Of a stretch of DNA of 64,000 nucleotides, positions 49,632-62,924 are shown one piece after another; position 1 is the stretch's first letter, and every line of letters begins with the position of its first letter. Origin of the DNA: Truepera radiovictrix DSM 17093 (GTDB lineage: Bacteria > Deinococcota > Deinococci > Deinococcales > Trueperaceae). A program made the translations under genes and the position numbers. The notes beneath the pieces were generated by a model that saw only the letters and a program-made list of their open reading frames with translations, ran no database searches and was not told the DNA's origin. The stretch covers positions 1,431,001 through 1,495,000 of the forward strand of contig NC_014221.1 in NCBI RefSeq assembly GCF_000092425.1, given 5' to 3'.

Positions 49632-49893
49632 ACTAGGTCCAAGGTGACTCTGGCGGTGACGGTGGCGAGGGGGCGAGGTCGGGCGCCCCGAGCTGGCTCC
49701 GGTAGAGGTGGTGCGTGCCGTTGCCCAAAGGGGGGGTGGAGCGGGCATAACGCGGGGTCAAACACACGCTACAGTCTAGCATCCCCCTCCCGAGGGTGGG
49801 CCAAAGGGGGCGGCCAAAAACGACACCGCTACCCGCACGCCAGCGGCTAAAGGGCGTGACGCGCATCCGACGCCGCGCACCGGCCGCGCGCGG

Positions 49894-49899
49894 TAGGCT
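49894..49899 (+). promoter_or_regulatory. -10 box for leaderless bshC
   Basis: TAGGCT, 6 bases before the GTG at 49906, with no Shine-Dalgarno. Confidence 0.5.
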
Positions 49900-49905
49900 A
49901 AGCGG

Positions 49906-51456
49906 GTGCCGTCACCCTCGTTTGAAACCGCTTACGCGCAAGGGGCGTTCGCCGACTTTTTTCAGCTCGCACCAAAAGACACGGCGGCGGCGCTCGAGCT
50001 CCCCCGACCGGTGCCGCGCGCGGCGCTGACCGCGGCGCTTGGCCGCAGCGCCGAAAAGCTCGGCGCGCCGGAGGCCGCCCTGAGGAACCTGGAGCGGCTC
50101 GCGCACCCAGGGAGCCGCGTGGTGGTGACGGGGCAGCAGACCGGGTTGCTGCTCGGGCCGCTCTACACCCTCAGCAAAGCGGTCACGGCGATCGCGCTCG
50201 CCAAGAGGCTCTCGAGCGAAGCGCGCCCCGTCGTACCGGTGTTCTGGCTCGCGAGCCAGGACGCCGACAGCGCGGAGATCGATCACAGCTACCTCCTCGA
50301 CCTGCGCGAACGGCTCCACCGCCCCGCGCTGCCCCTGCCGGAGGGGGTCTGCGCGGGGCGCATCCCGCTGCCAGAGGCGTGGCTAGAGGCGCTGCTCTGC
50401 GACCTAGACGCCCTTGAGGTCCCGGAGCCCTACCGCCGTGAGGTGGGGGCGCTGCTGCAGCGCACCGCCGCGCGCGCCCAGAGCTTTAGCGAGTGGTTCG
50501 GTGCGCTGCTCTACGAGCTCTTGGGGCCGGCGGGGCTCGTCGTGCTCGACCCGATGGCGTGCGACACGGCGGCGCTCTTTAGGCCGGTGTTGGAGGCCGA
50601 ACTCGCCGCGCCGCTGCGCTCGGTGACGGCGATTGGGGCGGCGGGGGCGCAGCTGCGGCGCCTCGGGTGGACGCCGCAGCTAGGGCGCGGGGCGGGGGCG
50701 ACGAACCTCTTCGTCGAGGAGGCGGGCCAGCGCCGCCTGTTGCGCGTCGACGGCGACGGCTTTCGCACCGAGCGGGCGCACTACACCGCCGCCGAGCTGC
50801 GCGAGCGGCTCGAGCACGACCCCTGCGCCCTGACGCCGGCGGCGGGGCTGCGGCCAGTCACCCAAGACGCGGTGCTGCCGACCGCCGCGACCGTCGTCGG
50901 GCCGGGGGAGCTGCGCTACTTCGCCCAGCTCCGCGGCGTCTACGAAGCGCACGGCGTCGCCATGCCGCTCATCTGGCCGCGCGCGTCGGTCACGGTGCTA
51001 GAGCCGCCGGTGCGGCGCATCCTGGACAAGTTCGGCCTCTCGGCCAGGGAGCTGCAGCGCGACTTCGACGGGGTCATGGGGGAGACGCTGCTCGCGCTGC
51101 ACGGCCACAAGGCCGCTTTCGACGAGAGCTTGGCGGCCCTTAAACGTCACGCGCTCGAGCTGACGCGGCATGCCTCGAACATCGACCCGACGCTCTCAGG
51201 GACCGTTGCGCGGGCCGAGGCGCGTTTGACGAGCGTGTTCGGGACGCTCGCGAAGAAAAGCGCCGCCGCGCTTTCAGCCCGCGACGACCTCTACACGCGG
51301 CAGTTCGGACGGCTGCGCGCGCACCTGCTCCCGAACGGCGCGCCGCAGGAGCGGGTGCTGAGCCCCTTCTCCTTTTTCCTCAAGTTCGGCGTGCAGAGCG
51401 TGGTCGAAGCGTTTTTGGCGCTGCCGCCGGAGGGGGAGCACGAGGTGCGGTTTTAG
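49906..51456 (+). CDS. bshC: BshC-like bacillithiol synthase (cysteine-adding)
   Basis: Family of the cysteine-adding enzyme of bacillithiol synthesis. 516 residues with the signature VVTGQQTGLLLGPLYTLSKAVTAI near residue 75, then PVVPVFWLASQDADSAEIDH, VVLDPMACD, and the long C-terminal coiled-coil/TRE-like domain (MPLIWPRASVTVLEPPVRRIL, FSPFSFFLKFG). bshA and bshB are not in the window. A leaderless GTG start is suggested by the TAGGCT box 6 bases upstream. Confidence 0.9.
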   Translation: MPSPSFETAYAQGAFADFFQLAPKDTAAALELPRPVPRAALTAALGRSAEKLGAPEAALRNLERLAHPGSRVVVTGQQTGLLLGPLYTLSKAVTAIALAKRLSSEARPVVPVFWLASQDADSAEIDHSYLLDLRERLHRPALPLPEGVCAGRIPLPEAWLEALLCDLDALEVPEPYRREVGALLQRTAARAQSFSEWFGALLYELLGPAGLVVLDPMACDTAALFRPVLEAELAAPLRSVTAIGAAGAQLRRLGWTPQLGRGAGATNLFVEEAGQRRLLRVDGDGFRTERAHYTAAELRERLEHDPCALTPAAGLRPVTQDAVLPTAATVVGPGELRYFAQLRGVYEAHGVAMPLIWPRASVTVLEPPVRRILDKFGLSARELQRDFDGVMGETLLALHGHKAAFDESLAALKRHALELTRHASNIDPTLSGTVARAEARLTSVFGTLAKKSAAALSARDDLYTRQFGRLRAHLLPNGAPQERVLSPFSFFLKFGVQSVVEAFLALPPEGEHEVRF

Positions 51457-51542
51457 CGGCCGCAGCACCGCGAAACGTGGTGCCAACTTTTAGGCGCTTG
51501 TAAGCGCACAACGGGCGCCTCCGACCGGAGGCCGCACGCGGA

Positions 51543-53487
<1,945 letters not shown>

Positions 53488-53491
<4 letters not shown>

Positions 53492-53784
53492 GAGAGCACC
53501 TCGGCGGGGTCGGTGTGAAAGCTGAGCCGCGGGGTGCGTCTAAGGTCCGCCGCTGCGGCGAGGCGCCGCTGCAAAAAGCCGCTCGCGCGCTCCAGCGCCG
53601 CTTTTAGGGGCGCTTCGTCCTCCTCGCGCAAGGTGCTGACCAAGACCTTGGCCGCCGAGAAGTCGGCGCTGAGGCGCACCCGCTCAATGGTGGCTACGAC
53701 GGGGATGCGGGGGTCTTTGAGTTGGGGGATGAGTTCGGCGAGCGCACGCTCGAGCGCGCGCGCGTGCCGCTGAGAAGCGTCCAT
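53488..53784 (-). CDS. rbfA: Ribosome-binding factor A
   Basis: Small KH-type protein for 16S rRNA maturation in the 30S subunit. 98 residues with RALERALAELIPQLKDPRI near the N-terminus, VRLSADFSAAKVLVSTL, and RTPRLSFHTD at the C-terminus. Short side of the family. TATCCT lies 6 bases before the ATG on the minus strand (53791-53796), a leaderless arrangement. It is separated from the infB operon and coupled to the thioesterase gene. Confidence 0.9.
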
Positions 53785-53931
53785 CTACGTAGGATAGCGC
53801 GCGCCCGGGCGGCGGTGCGTAACTGTAGGCATGGGGCCCAGCGGCGACGTCGCGCGGGGGGCGTAAAGGGGCGACGCCGAGGGCTATGCTGGAACCCAAA
53901 CGCTCTCGCTTACGGCGGCAAAGGAGGTCGC

Positions 53932-55554
53932 GTGACCCACACGCCACGTACACCACCCCACAGGGTCGGCTTTTGGGGGGGCTTCGGGCTCTCGCTCGCC
54001 CTGCTCGCGCCGCTCAGCGCGCTCGGGTGGCTCGCCTGGCAGCTCGGGCTGCCGTTTCCCCCCTTTAACCTCTTTGACGGGCTCGCGCGGGTGCTGCCGG
54101 GACCCCTCGTCACCGCCGGCATCGACGCGCTCGTCCTCGTCCTGCTCGCTTTGGGGCTCTCGGTCGCCGACCTCGCCAAGCTCGCCGAGCAGCTCCTGGC
54201 GCTCGCGCTCTTTACCGCCCTCCTCCTCCTCGCGGGTGGCGCGTTCTGCGCCGCCTTGCGCCGCCGAGCGCCGTGGCGCGCGGGGTGGGCGCTGGCTGTT
54301 GCCGTCGGGGTGCCGCTAGCCCTCGTCGCGGCGCAGGCCCCAGGGCCCCACGCGCCGCCCTTTGCGGCGGCGTGGACGCTGGCTTTCGTGCTCGCCTGGG
54401 CGCTGCTGCTAACCGCCGCGCAGCGCCGCCTCAGCCCGCCCGCCGCCGCGACCGAGGTGGGTGCTGGGGCAAGCGCCGACCTAAGCGCCGCGACCGACCG
54501 GCGGCGCTTCATGGTCTACTTGGGCGGCGCGGCGGCGCTCGTCACGGTCGTCGCTGCGGGCGGCGCGGCCTCCCTGGGGGGGCGGCGGCCCGACGAGGAG
54601 GCGGAGGCTGGAACGCGCTGGTCGGAGGTGAACCGGCTGCCCAACGCGGACGCGGCCGTGCAGCCCGCCCCCGGCACGCGCCCCGAGCTGACCCCCTTAG
54701 AGGCGCACTACCGCATCGACATCAACCTCGCGCCGGTCGTCATCGACGAAAAGACGTGGCGGCTGCGGGTCGAAGGGCTCGTCGCGGCGCCCCTCGAGCT
54801 CACCCTGGATGAGCTGCGCGCTTACGAGAGCGTCGACCAGTTCGTCACCCTCTCGTGCATCTCCAACCCCATCGGCGGCGACCTCATCGGCACCACCCGC
54901 TGGACGGGGGTCCCCTTGGTGCGGCTCTTGGACGACTGGAACCTGGACCCGCGCGCTTCGCACCTACGCATCACGGCGGCGGACGGCTTTTTCGAGATCA
55001 TCCCGGTAGCGGACATCCGGCGCGACGAGCGCATCATGCTCTGCTACGCCTGGGACGGGGTGCCGCTGCGCTTTCGCCACGGCTTCCCGCTGCGCATCTA
55101 TATCCCCGACCGCTACGGGATGAAGCAGCCCAAGTGGATCGAGCGCATCGAGGCTGTGGACGCCTGGGAGCCCGGCTACTGGGTCGTGCGGGGGTGGGAC
55201 CGCGAGGCGCGTATGAAAGCGACGGCAGTGATCGACACCGTCGCGCAAGAAGCCATCGTCGACGAGGGGGGGCGGGCGCTCGTACCGGTCGGCGGCATCG
55301 CGCACGCGGGGGCGCGCGGCATCTCCCGGGTCGAGGTGCGCGTCGACGACGGGCCCTGGCAGGAGGCGAGGTTGCGCGAGCCCCTGTCGCGCACGACCTG
55401 GGTGCTCTGGCGCTTCGACTGGCCCTTCGAACCGGGGGAGCACCTGCTCACCGTGCGCTGCTTCGAGGGCGACGGCACGCCGCAGATCTCCGAGCGGCGG
55501 CCGCCGCACCCGAGCGGGGCGACGGGGCTGGACGGGCGGCGGGTTCAGCTTTAG
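53932..55554 (+). CDS. Molybdopterin (sulfite-oxidase-type) oxidoreductase with membrane anchor
   Basis: Membrane-anchored oxidoreductase of about 540 residues. The N-terminal 170 residues form 4-5 hydrophobic helices. A DRRRFMVYLGG-type segment with a hydrophobic stretch, near residue 185, looks like a twin-arginine motif. The C-terminal part is a sulfite-oxidase-type Mo-cofactor domain: LEAHYRIDINLAP, FVTLSCISNPIGGDL with the metal-binding Cys, TRWTGVPLVRLL, FRHGFPLRIYIPDRYGMKQPKWIERIE, and a Mo-co dimerisation-like C-terminus. Start is GTG at 53932 after AAAGGAGG. Electron acceptor unknown. Confidence 0.88.
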   Translation: MTHTPRTPPHRVGFWGGFGLSLALLAPLSALGWLAWQLGLPFPPFNLFDGLARVLPGPLVTAGIDALVLVLLALGLSVADLAKLAEQLLALALFTALLLLAGGAFCAALRRRAPWRAGWALAVAVGVPLALVAAQAPGPHAPPFAAAWTLAFVLAWALLLTAAQRRLSPPAAATEVGAGASADLSAATDRRRFMVYLGGAAALVTVVAAGGAASLGGRRPDEEAEAGTRWSEVNRLPNADAAVQPAPGTRPELTPLEAHYRIDINLAPVVIDEKTWRLRVEGLVAAPLELTLDELRAYESVDQFVTLSCISNPIGGDLIGTTRWTGVPLVRLLDDWNLDPRASHLRITAADGFFEIIPVADIRRDERIMLCYAWDGVPLRFRHGFPLRIYIPDRYGMKQPKWIERIEAVDAWEPGYWVVRGWDREARMKATAVIDTVAQEAIVDEGGRALVPVGGIAHAGARGISRVEVRVDDGPWQEARLREPLSRTTWVLWRFDWPFEPGEHLLTVRCFEGDGTPQISERRPPHPSGATGLDGRRVQL

Positions 55555-55629
55555 GTCGTCTGTAGTGTGGCTTGCAACTTGTGTATCTACGAGCCACAGG
55601 CCACGAGCCTTTGGAGCCCTGGACCGTCG

Positions 55630-56610
55630 CTAGGCGTTGCGCTCGAGCCACACCTCAAGCACCTTGTGGTCGAGTTTGGCGAGCGGCAGCGCGCGGAGCT
55701 CCGCGGCCCTCACGAAGCGCCCGTCCCCCGGCGGTGGGGCCTCTACGAGCACCGGCGTGGCGGTGATCCGAAAGTGCGTGTAGGCGTGCTTGACCGCCCC
55801 CAACTGCGCCCCCGGGGGCGCCTCTTCGGTGAGCGGAAAGCCCCACAAACCCCCTAGCATCTCACCGATGGGGCGCTGGCGCAGCCAGAGGGCGCCGTCA
55901 CGGGCGCAGACGAGCGCGTAGCGCCGCACGTGCGGCACGCGCTTGCGCGCTTTGGGGGCGGGGAAACGCGCGACCGCACCCTGCTGGTACGCCCCGCAGT
56001 GCGCCTGCACGGGGCAGCGCGGGCACTGCGGGGCGCGCGCCGTGCAGACCAGGGCGCCGAGCTCCATGAGCGCCTCGTTGAAGTCGCCCGGGGCGTCGTC
56101 GGGGAGGTGCGGCTCGAGGCGTGCCCGCACGGCCTCCCGGGTGACCTCGCCGGGGAGGCAGAAGAGCCGCGCCGCAACTCGCTTGACGTTGCCGTCGACC
56201 GCGAGCGCTCGCTCCCCGAACGCGAGCGAGGCGACGGCGGCGGCCGTGTAGGGGCCGATGCCGGGGAGCTTAAGGAGCGCCGCGTAACTCTCTGGCAACC
56301 CCCCGTGTCGGTCTAGGGCGGCCCTAGCTGCCTCCTGGAGCCGACGCGCGCGGCTGTAGTAGCCGAGCCCCTCCCAGGCTTTGAGGACGTCGTCCAAGGG
56401 GGCGGCGGCGAGCGCCTGTAGGCTTGGAAAGCGCGCCATCCACCGCCTAAAAAAGGGGACGACGGTCGCGACCTGCGTCTGCTGGAGCATGACTTCGGAG
56501 ACGAGCACACGGTAGGGCGTGCGCACCTCGCGCCAGGGGAGGGCGCGTTTGGCGCCGCCAAACCACGCCAGAAGGTCGGCTGCTAGGGGTGAGACGGGTG
56601 CGCCCTTCAC
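55630..56610 (-). CDS. mutY: A/G-specific adenine glycosylase MutY
   Basis: Removes A mispaired with 8-oxoG or G. 326 residues: HhH-GPD domain (ALPWREVRTPYRVLVSEVMLQQTQVATVVPFFRRWM with Glu, LPGIGPYTAAAVASLAFGE, VDGNVKRV with the catalytic Asp), four Cys for the [4Fe-4S] cluster (CTARAPQCPRCPVQAHC), and a C-terminal NUDIX-like domain that reads 8-oxoG. GTG start 6 bases after TAGCCT (56617-56622), likely leaderless. Confidence 0.96.
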   Translation of the reverse strand: MKGAPVSPLAADLLAWFGGAKRALPWREVRTPYRVLVSEVMLQQTQVATVVPFFRRWMARFPSLQALAAAPLDDVLKAWEGLGYYSRARRLQEAARAALDRHGGLPESYAALLKLPGIGPYTAAAVASLAFGERALAVDGNVKRVAARLFCLPGEVTREAVRARLEPHLPDDAPGDFNEALMELGALVCTARAPQCPRCPVQAHCGAYQQGAVARFPAPKARKRVPHVRRYALVCARDGALWLRQRPIGEMLGGLWGFPLTEEAPPGAQLGAVKHAYTHFRITATPVLVEAPPPGDGRFVRAAELRALPLAKLDHKVLEVWLERNA

Positions 56611-56810
56611 CCCTCTAGGCTATCAGCTCGCCCGCAGCGCGCGGGTTGCCCGTCGCCGGGCTATGAGCCCGGGGCTGCGAATGGTAAAGTGCTTGCCTAA
56701 GAAGGTCCCGGTCTGGTGAAGCCGTGCGAAACGCTGTCGATAAGAGGGCAAGGGGTTAGCGCCCACGACTGAGGGGTGCACCTCCAAACCCACGCCCGAC
56801 GAGGTAGGGA

Positions 56811-57527
56811 GTGGCATTGCCGAGTAGCCGAGAAAAGACGATTGGGGAGAACTTCCAAGCGCAGACCAAGTACCGCCGCGGGGCGTTGCCGCCGAAGACG
56901 GGAAAGGCGGTCAGCCCCTTTAAGGTCTACGCCAACCCGCTCGAGGTCGCGGCTTTGCCAGTTCCCGAGCTCTCGGGCGGCAAGGGGCTCTGGGGGACGC
57001 TCGCCACGACCCGCGAGAGCATCCCCGAGGGGGGGCGGTTGCGCCAAGGGGACGTGTCGCAGCTGCTCTGGGCGAGCTCGGGCTTTACCTATGGCGGGCA
57101 GCGCACCCACGCGACGGCCGTGCCCTTGGCGGGGCTCGAGACCTACCTCGTGGTGCGGCAGATCGAGGACGTGTTCCCCGGTGTCTACCACTACAACCCG
57201 CGCGAACACGCCCTCGAGCACCTCGTTCAGACCGAGCCGAGTTTGGAGCTCGCCGACGCGCTTCTAGACACCGACATCAGCGCGTGCGCCGCGGCGGTCG
57301 CCTACACGGGGCTGCCAGGGCGCATCGACGACGGCGCCAAAAGCCGCGCCTACCGCTACCTCTACCTCGAGGCGGGCGCCGCGGCGCAGTGCGCCATGTT
57401 GGCCGCCGTCGAACTCGGGCTCGCCGCGACCGTGCGCGCCGAGTTCTACGACGACGAGCTCGCGAGGCTGCTGCAGATCGACGGGGTGAGCGAGGTGCCG
57501 CTCTGCGTGCTGACGCTCGGAACCTAA
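56811..57527 (+). CDS. SagB-type nitroreductase-fold dehydrogenase
   Basis: FMN-dependent nitroreductase-fold enzyme of 238 residues, of the SagB/ThcOx family that oxidises azoline to azole in thiazole/oxazole-modified peptides. It has TTRESIPEGGRLRQGDVSQLLWASSGFTYGGQRTHATAVPLAG near the N-terminus (SagB pattern) and QCAMLAAVELGLAA...FYDDELARLLQIDG later. No cyclodehydratase or precursor peptide is seen in the window, so it may act in a different pathway. GTG start after GAGGTAGGGA. Confidence 0.8.
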   Translation: MALPSSREKTIGENFQAQTKYRRGALPPKTGKAVSPFKVYANPLEVAALPVPELSGGKGLWGTLATTRESIPEGGRLRQGDVSQLLWASSGFTYGGQRTHATAVPLAGLETYLVVRQIEDVFPGVYHYNPREHALEHLVQTEPSLELADALLDTDISACAAAVAYTGLPGRIDDGAKSRAYRYLYLEAGAAAQCAMLAAVELGLAATVRAEFYDDELARLLQIDGVSEVPLCVLTLGT

Positions 57528-57555
57528 CCGAGACCCGACCCCGTGACCTAGGCGC

Positions 57556-57933
57556 ATGGACAAGCTTTTCGTCTACGGCACCCTCAAACCGGGCGGGCGC
57601 AACTTTCACCTCGCGCGGGGCGTCGTTCGCGCCGAGCCCGCCTTTGTCGACGGCTTTGTGCTGCTGCACTTTCACCCCGAGGGGTATCCCGCGATGGTGC
57701 GGGGGGCGGGGCGCGTGTACGGCGCCCTCCTGACGTTCGCCGACCTCGACGCGGCGCTGCCGGTGCTCGACCGGCTCGAGGGGCTCGACCTCGAGCCACC
57801 CGAGTACGCGCGCGTCGAGGTCAGCGTTCAACCCTCCGGCCAGCGCGCCTGGACGTACCTCTACGTCAACGAGACGCGGCTCGCGGCGCCCGGCGTCGTC
57901 CCCGTGCCCAGCGGGGATTGGCCGCTGCAGTAG
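57556..57933 (+). CDS. Gamma-glutamylcyclotransferase-fold protein
   Basis: AIG2/GGCT-like protein of 125 residues: LFVYGTLKPGGRNFHLA (substrate-binding loop), VYGALLTFADLDAALPVLDRLEG with the catalytic Glu. Possibly cleaves gamma-glutamyl-amine linkages. Substrate unknown. It follows the SagB-like gene by 28 bases on the same strand and ends before the lysine operon. Confidence 0.85.
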   Translation: MDKLFVYGTLKPGGRNFHLARGVVRAEPAFVDGFVLLHFHPEGYPAMVRGAGRVYGALLTFADLDAALPVLDRLEGLDLEPPEYARVEVSVQPSGQRAWTYLYVNETRLAAPGVVPVPSGDWPLQ

Positions 57934-58181
57934 CCGCTACGCAGCGCCGCTACCCGCGCACCCGCATGCGCAAGCGGTCCTACGCGCACCTTCTCGGCGC
58001 TACCCGCTAGACCGCGCAGCACCCCCGAACCCTAAGCCTTGAGGGATTTGCATCCCTTCGTCGATACCGCTTCTCGCTTTCGATTTTAAGGCGCGAGGTG
58101 CATCGACCTTAGACCCGACGGCGCACCCGCAAAACACCCTAAAAAACGTAAGAAAGCCCGTTCTGGACGGAAAAAGTCGAT
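57934..58181. other. Intergenic before the lysine operon
   Basis: About 250 bases with lower GC. An AGGGAT-TTGC-ATCCCT hairpin (58042-58057) lies about 110 bases after the GGCT gene and may end that transcript. No ORF with a ribosome-binding site. Confidence 0.45.
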
Positions 58182-60721
<2,540 letters not shown>

Positions 60722-60722
<1 letters not shown>

Positions 60723-61219
60723 TGGCGCGGGTCTGGACGTTCGGCGACGCGGTCAACACCGACGACATCCTGCCGGGCAAGTACGCGCCTTTTATGGTCG
60801 GCGAGGACCGCTTTCACCGCTACGCCTTTGCCCACCTGCGCCCCGAGTTCGCCGAGCGGGTGCGTCCCGGTGACCTGCTGGTGGGCGGGCGCAACTGGGG
60901 CCTTGGCTCCTCGCGCGAGTACGCCCCGCAGGCGCTTAAAGCCCTCGGGGTCGGGGCGGTGATCGCCAAGTCGTTCGCCCGCATCCACTACCGCAACCTG
61001 CTCAACCTAGGGATCCCGGCGTTTACCTCGGAGACCGTCCCCGACGCGCTCCAGGACGGCGACGAGGTGAGCTTCGACCTCGCTGCCGGCACCGTGACGC
61101 GCGGGGACGAAATCTTCCAGCTCGAGCCCCCGCCTTTGTTTCTCCAGGAGGCGCTGCGCGAGGGGTCGATCCTCGAGTTTTACCGAAAACACGGGCGCTT
61201 TCCGGGTGAAGCGCCCTAG
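60722..61219 (+). CDS. lysU: Homoaconitase small subunit
   Basis: Small subunit partner of LysT, 165 residues: RVWTFGDAVNTDDILPGKYAP, DLLVGGRNWGLGSSREYAPQALKALGVGAVIAKSFARIHYRNLLNLGIPAF. These are the conserved loop and swivelling-domain motifs. The ATG overlaps the lysT stop (GTGATGG). It ends before lysW, with the lysine genes directly adjacent. Confidence 0.94.
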
Positions 61220-61277
61220 CGCCTCCGGAAAGCGCGAACCGACGTTTACCGCACACACCATCTTGAAAGGACACCCC

Positions 61278-61445
61278 ATGCTCCAAACCATCGATACCCC
61301 CTACGGCACCGTTGAAGCTGACCCCGACACCCTCGAGCTCGGCGAGATCTTGGTCTCGGACGACGGCACCGAGCTGGAGGTGGTGAGCCTCGACCCCTTG
61401 AGGCTCGAGCCCGCCCCCGAAGAAGACGAGGATTGGGGGGAGTAG
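61278..61445 (+). CDS. lysW: LysW-type amino-group carrier protein without zinc cysteines
   Basis: Carrier protein that holds alpha-aminoadipate through its C-terminal Glu during lysine synthesis. 55 residues. The second half matches Thermus LysW (GTELEVVSLDPLRLEPAPEEDEDWGE) and ends in the required EDWGE tail. In the first half, where Thermus LysW has two CxxC zinc pairs, this protein has IDTPYG and VSDDG and no Cys anywhere. It lies between lysU and lysX, which fixes the identity. RBS AAAGGA 6 bases before the ATG. Confidence 0.93.
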   Translation: MLQTIDTPYGTVEADPDTLELGEILVSDDGTELEVVSLDPLRLEPAPEEDEDWGE

Positions 61446-61451
61446 AGACGA

Positions 61452-61513
61452 CGAGTGCTGAGTACCCAGTACCGAGTGCCCAGTAGGGGCTTCTACTCGG
61501 AACTCAGCACTCA
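61452..61513. repeat. GAGT-rich inverted repeat between lysW and lysX
   Basis: An 11-bp perfect stem (GAGTGCTGAGT at 61453-61463 with 61502-61512) encloses a GAGT-rich inner part (CCAGTACCGAGTGCCCAGTAG) that pairs partly with CTACTCGG (61493-61500). It fills the whole lysW-lysX gap. The unit composition resembles the hairpin at 2901-2965. Confidence 0.75.
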
Positions 61514-61526
61514 TCTCTGCACTTTC

Positions 61527-62432
61527 ATGACCCAGCTTTTAGAACGTCCCGCACCCCCTGCCACCGCCCCCCGCATCGCCGTGGTCTACGACCGCCTGCG
61601 CCCGGAAGAGAGGATGCTGTTTGACGCCTTCGAGCGCGCCGGGGTGCCCGTTGAAAAGCTCTACGCGCCGAGCCTCGCTTGCGACTTCTCGCACCTCGCC
61701 GCGCTGCCCCGCTTCGACGTCGTCGTCGAGCGCTGCGTCTCACAGACGCGCGGCCTGGCCGTGTCGCGCATCTTTTCGGCGCTCGGCGCGCGCGTCCTCA
61801 ACCCCCCTGAGGTGATCGAGGTTTGCGGCGACAAGCTCGCGACGAATGCCGCCTTGGCGCGCGCGGGCGTCCCGACCCCGCGCACGGGCGTCGCCTTCGA
61901 CACGGAGACGGCGCTCGCGCTGGCCGAGGACTTCGGCTACCCCGTGGTGCTTAAGCCCACCGTCGGTTCGTGGGGCCGCATGGTCTCCAAGCTGAGCGAC
62001 CGCGACGCCCTGGAGGCGGTTTTAGAGCACAAGGAGACGCTCGGCGGGCCGCAGCACAAGGTCTTTTACCTGCAGGAGTTCGTCCGCAAACCCGGCCGCG
62101 ACATCCGCGCGTTCGTCGTGGGCGGCGAGGTCGTCGCGGCCATCTACCGCACTTCTGAGCACTGGGTGACCAACACGGCGCGCGGGGCGGTGGCGACGAA
62201 CTGCCCGCTCACCTCCGAGCTGCAGGACGTGGCCCTGGCCGCAGCCGCAGCGGTAGGGGGCGGCGTGGTGGCGGTCGACCTGCTCGAGTCGGAGCGCGGG
62301 CTGTTGGTCGTTGAAGTCAACCACACCATGGAGTTTCGCAACTCGGTGGCGACCACCGGCGTCGACATCCCGGGTCGCGTCGTGGCGCACGCGCTTAAGC
62401 AGGCGGGCGTCTTCGTCTCGTCGGCTGTCTAA
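61527..62432 (+). CDS. lysX: Alpha-aminoadipate-LysW ligase LysX
   Basis: ATP-grasp (RimK-like) ligase that links alpha-aminoadipate to the C-terminal Glu of LysW. About 301 residues: N-terminal sub-domain ([25 protein letters not shown]), [51 protein letters not shown] (ATP and Mg site), [21 protein letters not shown], and [21 protein letters not shown]. The ATG at 61527 is used. An upstream frame to 61455 crosses the hairpin repeat. There is no clear Shine-Dalgarno. Confidence 0.94.
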   Translation: MTQLLERPAPPATAPRIAVVYDRLRPEERMLFDAFERAGVPVEKLYAPSLACDFSHLAALPRFDVVVERCVSQTRGLAVSRIFSALGARVLNPPEVIEVCGDKLATNAALARAGVPTPRTGVAFDTETALALAEDFGYPVVLKPTVGSWGRMVSKLSDRDALEAVLEHKETLGGPQHKVFYLQEFVRKPGRDIRAFVVGGEVVAAIYRTSEHWVTNTARGAVATNCPLTSELQDVALAAAAAVGGGVVAVDLLESERGLLVVEVNHTMEFRNSVATTGVDIPGRVVAHALKQAGVFVSSAV

Positions 62433-62489
62433 GGACCTAGCGCGCGTAGAGCCCGCACGCTAAGCTCGAGCAGCCTGCGCCCCCAAGCC

Positions 62490-62924
62490 CTAGCCCGCGT
62501 CGAGCGGATGGCGCCACCTGAGGCCGGGGAAGCGCGCAACGCCTCGGTCGGCGGTCGCTAGCTCGCTACCCGATTCGATGGCGAGCGCGGCGAGGTAGGC
62601 GTCCGGTACCACGTTCCCTTTGGCGCCTACTGCATGGCAGAGCTGGAGAAAGATGCGCCAGTGACGCTCGCCCGGTGCCAGGATGACGCAGTTGGGTTGC
62701 GCCCTGATGTCCTCTAGGTACTCGAGCGCGTCGTCTAGAGGGGACGGCGGTGAGAAGACGCGAGGATGCGTCACGACCCGTATGAAGCCGCTGCATACGA
62801 TATCGGCGAGGCCGAAAGCGGCGTCTTGGTTGACGAGCTTTTCGAGCCACCCCACGTACGCCGGGTGCTGCGGCGCGTCCGGTCTAAAGGCGTAGACCAG
62901 CGGATTGATGTCGAGCAGGATCAC
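62490..62924 (-). CDS. vapC: VapC-family PIN-domain toxin
   Basis: PIN-fold endoribonuclease of 144 residues: MILLDINPLVYAFRPDAPQH (Asp5), FGLADIVCSGFIRVVTHPRVF, VPDAYLAALAIESGSELATADRGVARFPGLRW with the remaining acidic residues. Toxin of a type II pair with VapB. GTG start overlapping the VapB stop (GTGA), so toxin follows antitoxin. The pair lies on the opposite strand between lysX and lysY. Confidence 0.9.
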   Translation of the reverse strand: MILLDINPLVYAFRPDAPQHPAYVGWLEKLVNQDAAFGLADIVCSGFIRVVTHPRVFSPPSPLDDALEYLEDIRAQPNCVILAPGERHWRIFLQLCHAVGAKGNVVPDAYLAALAIESGSELATADRGVARFPGLRWRHPLDAG

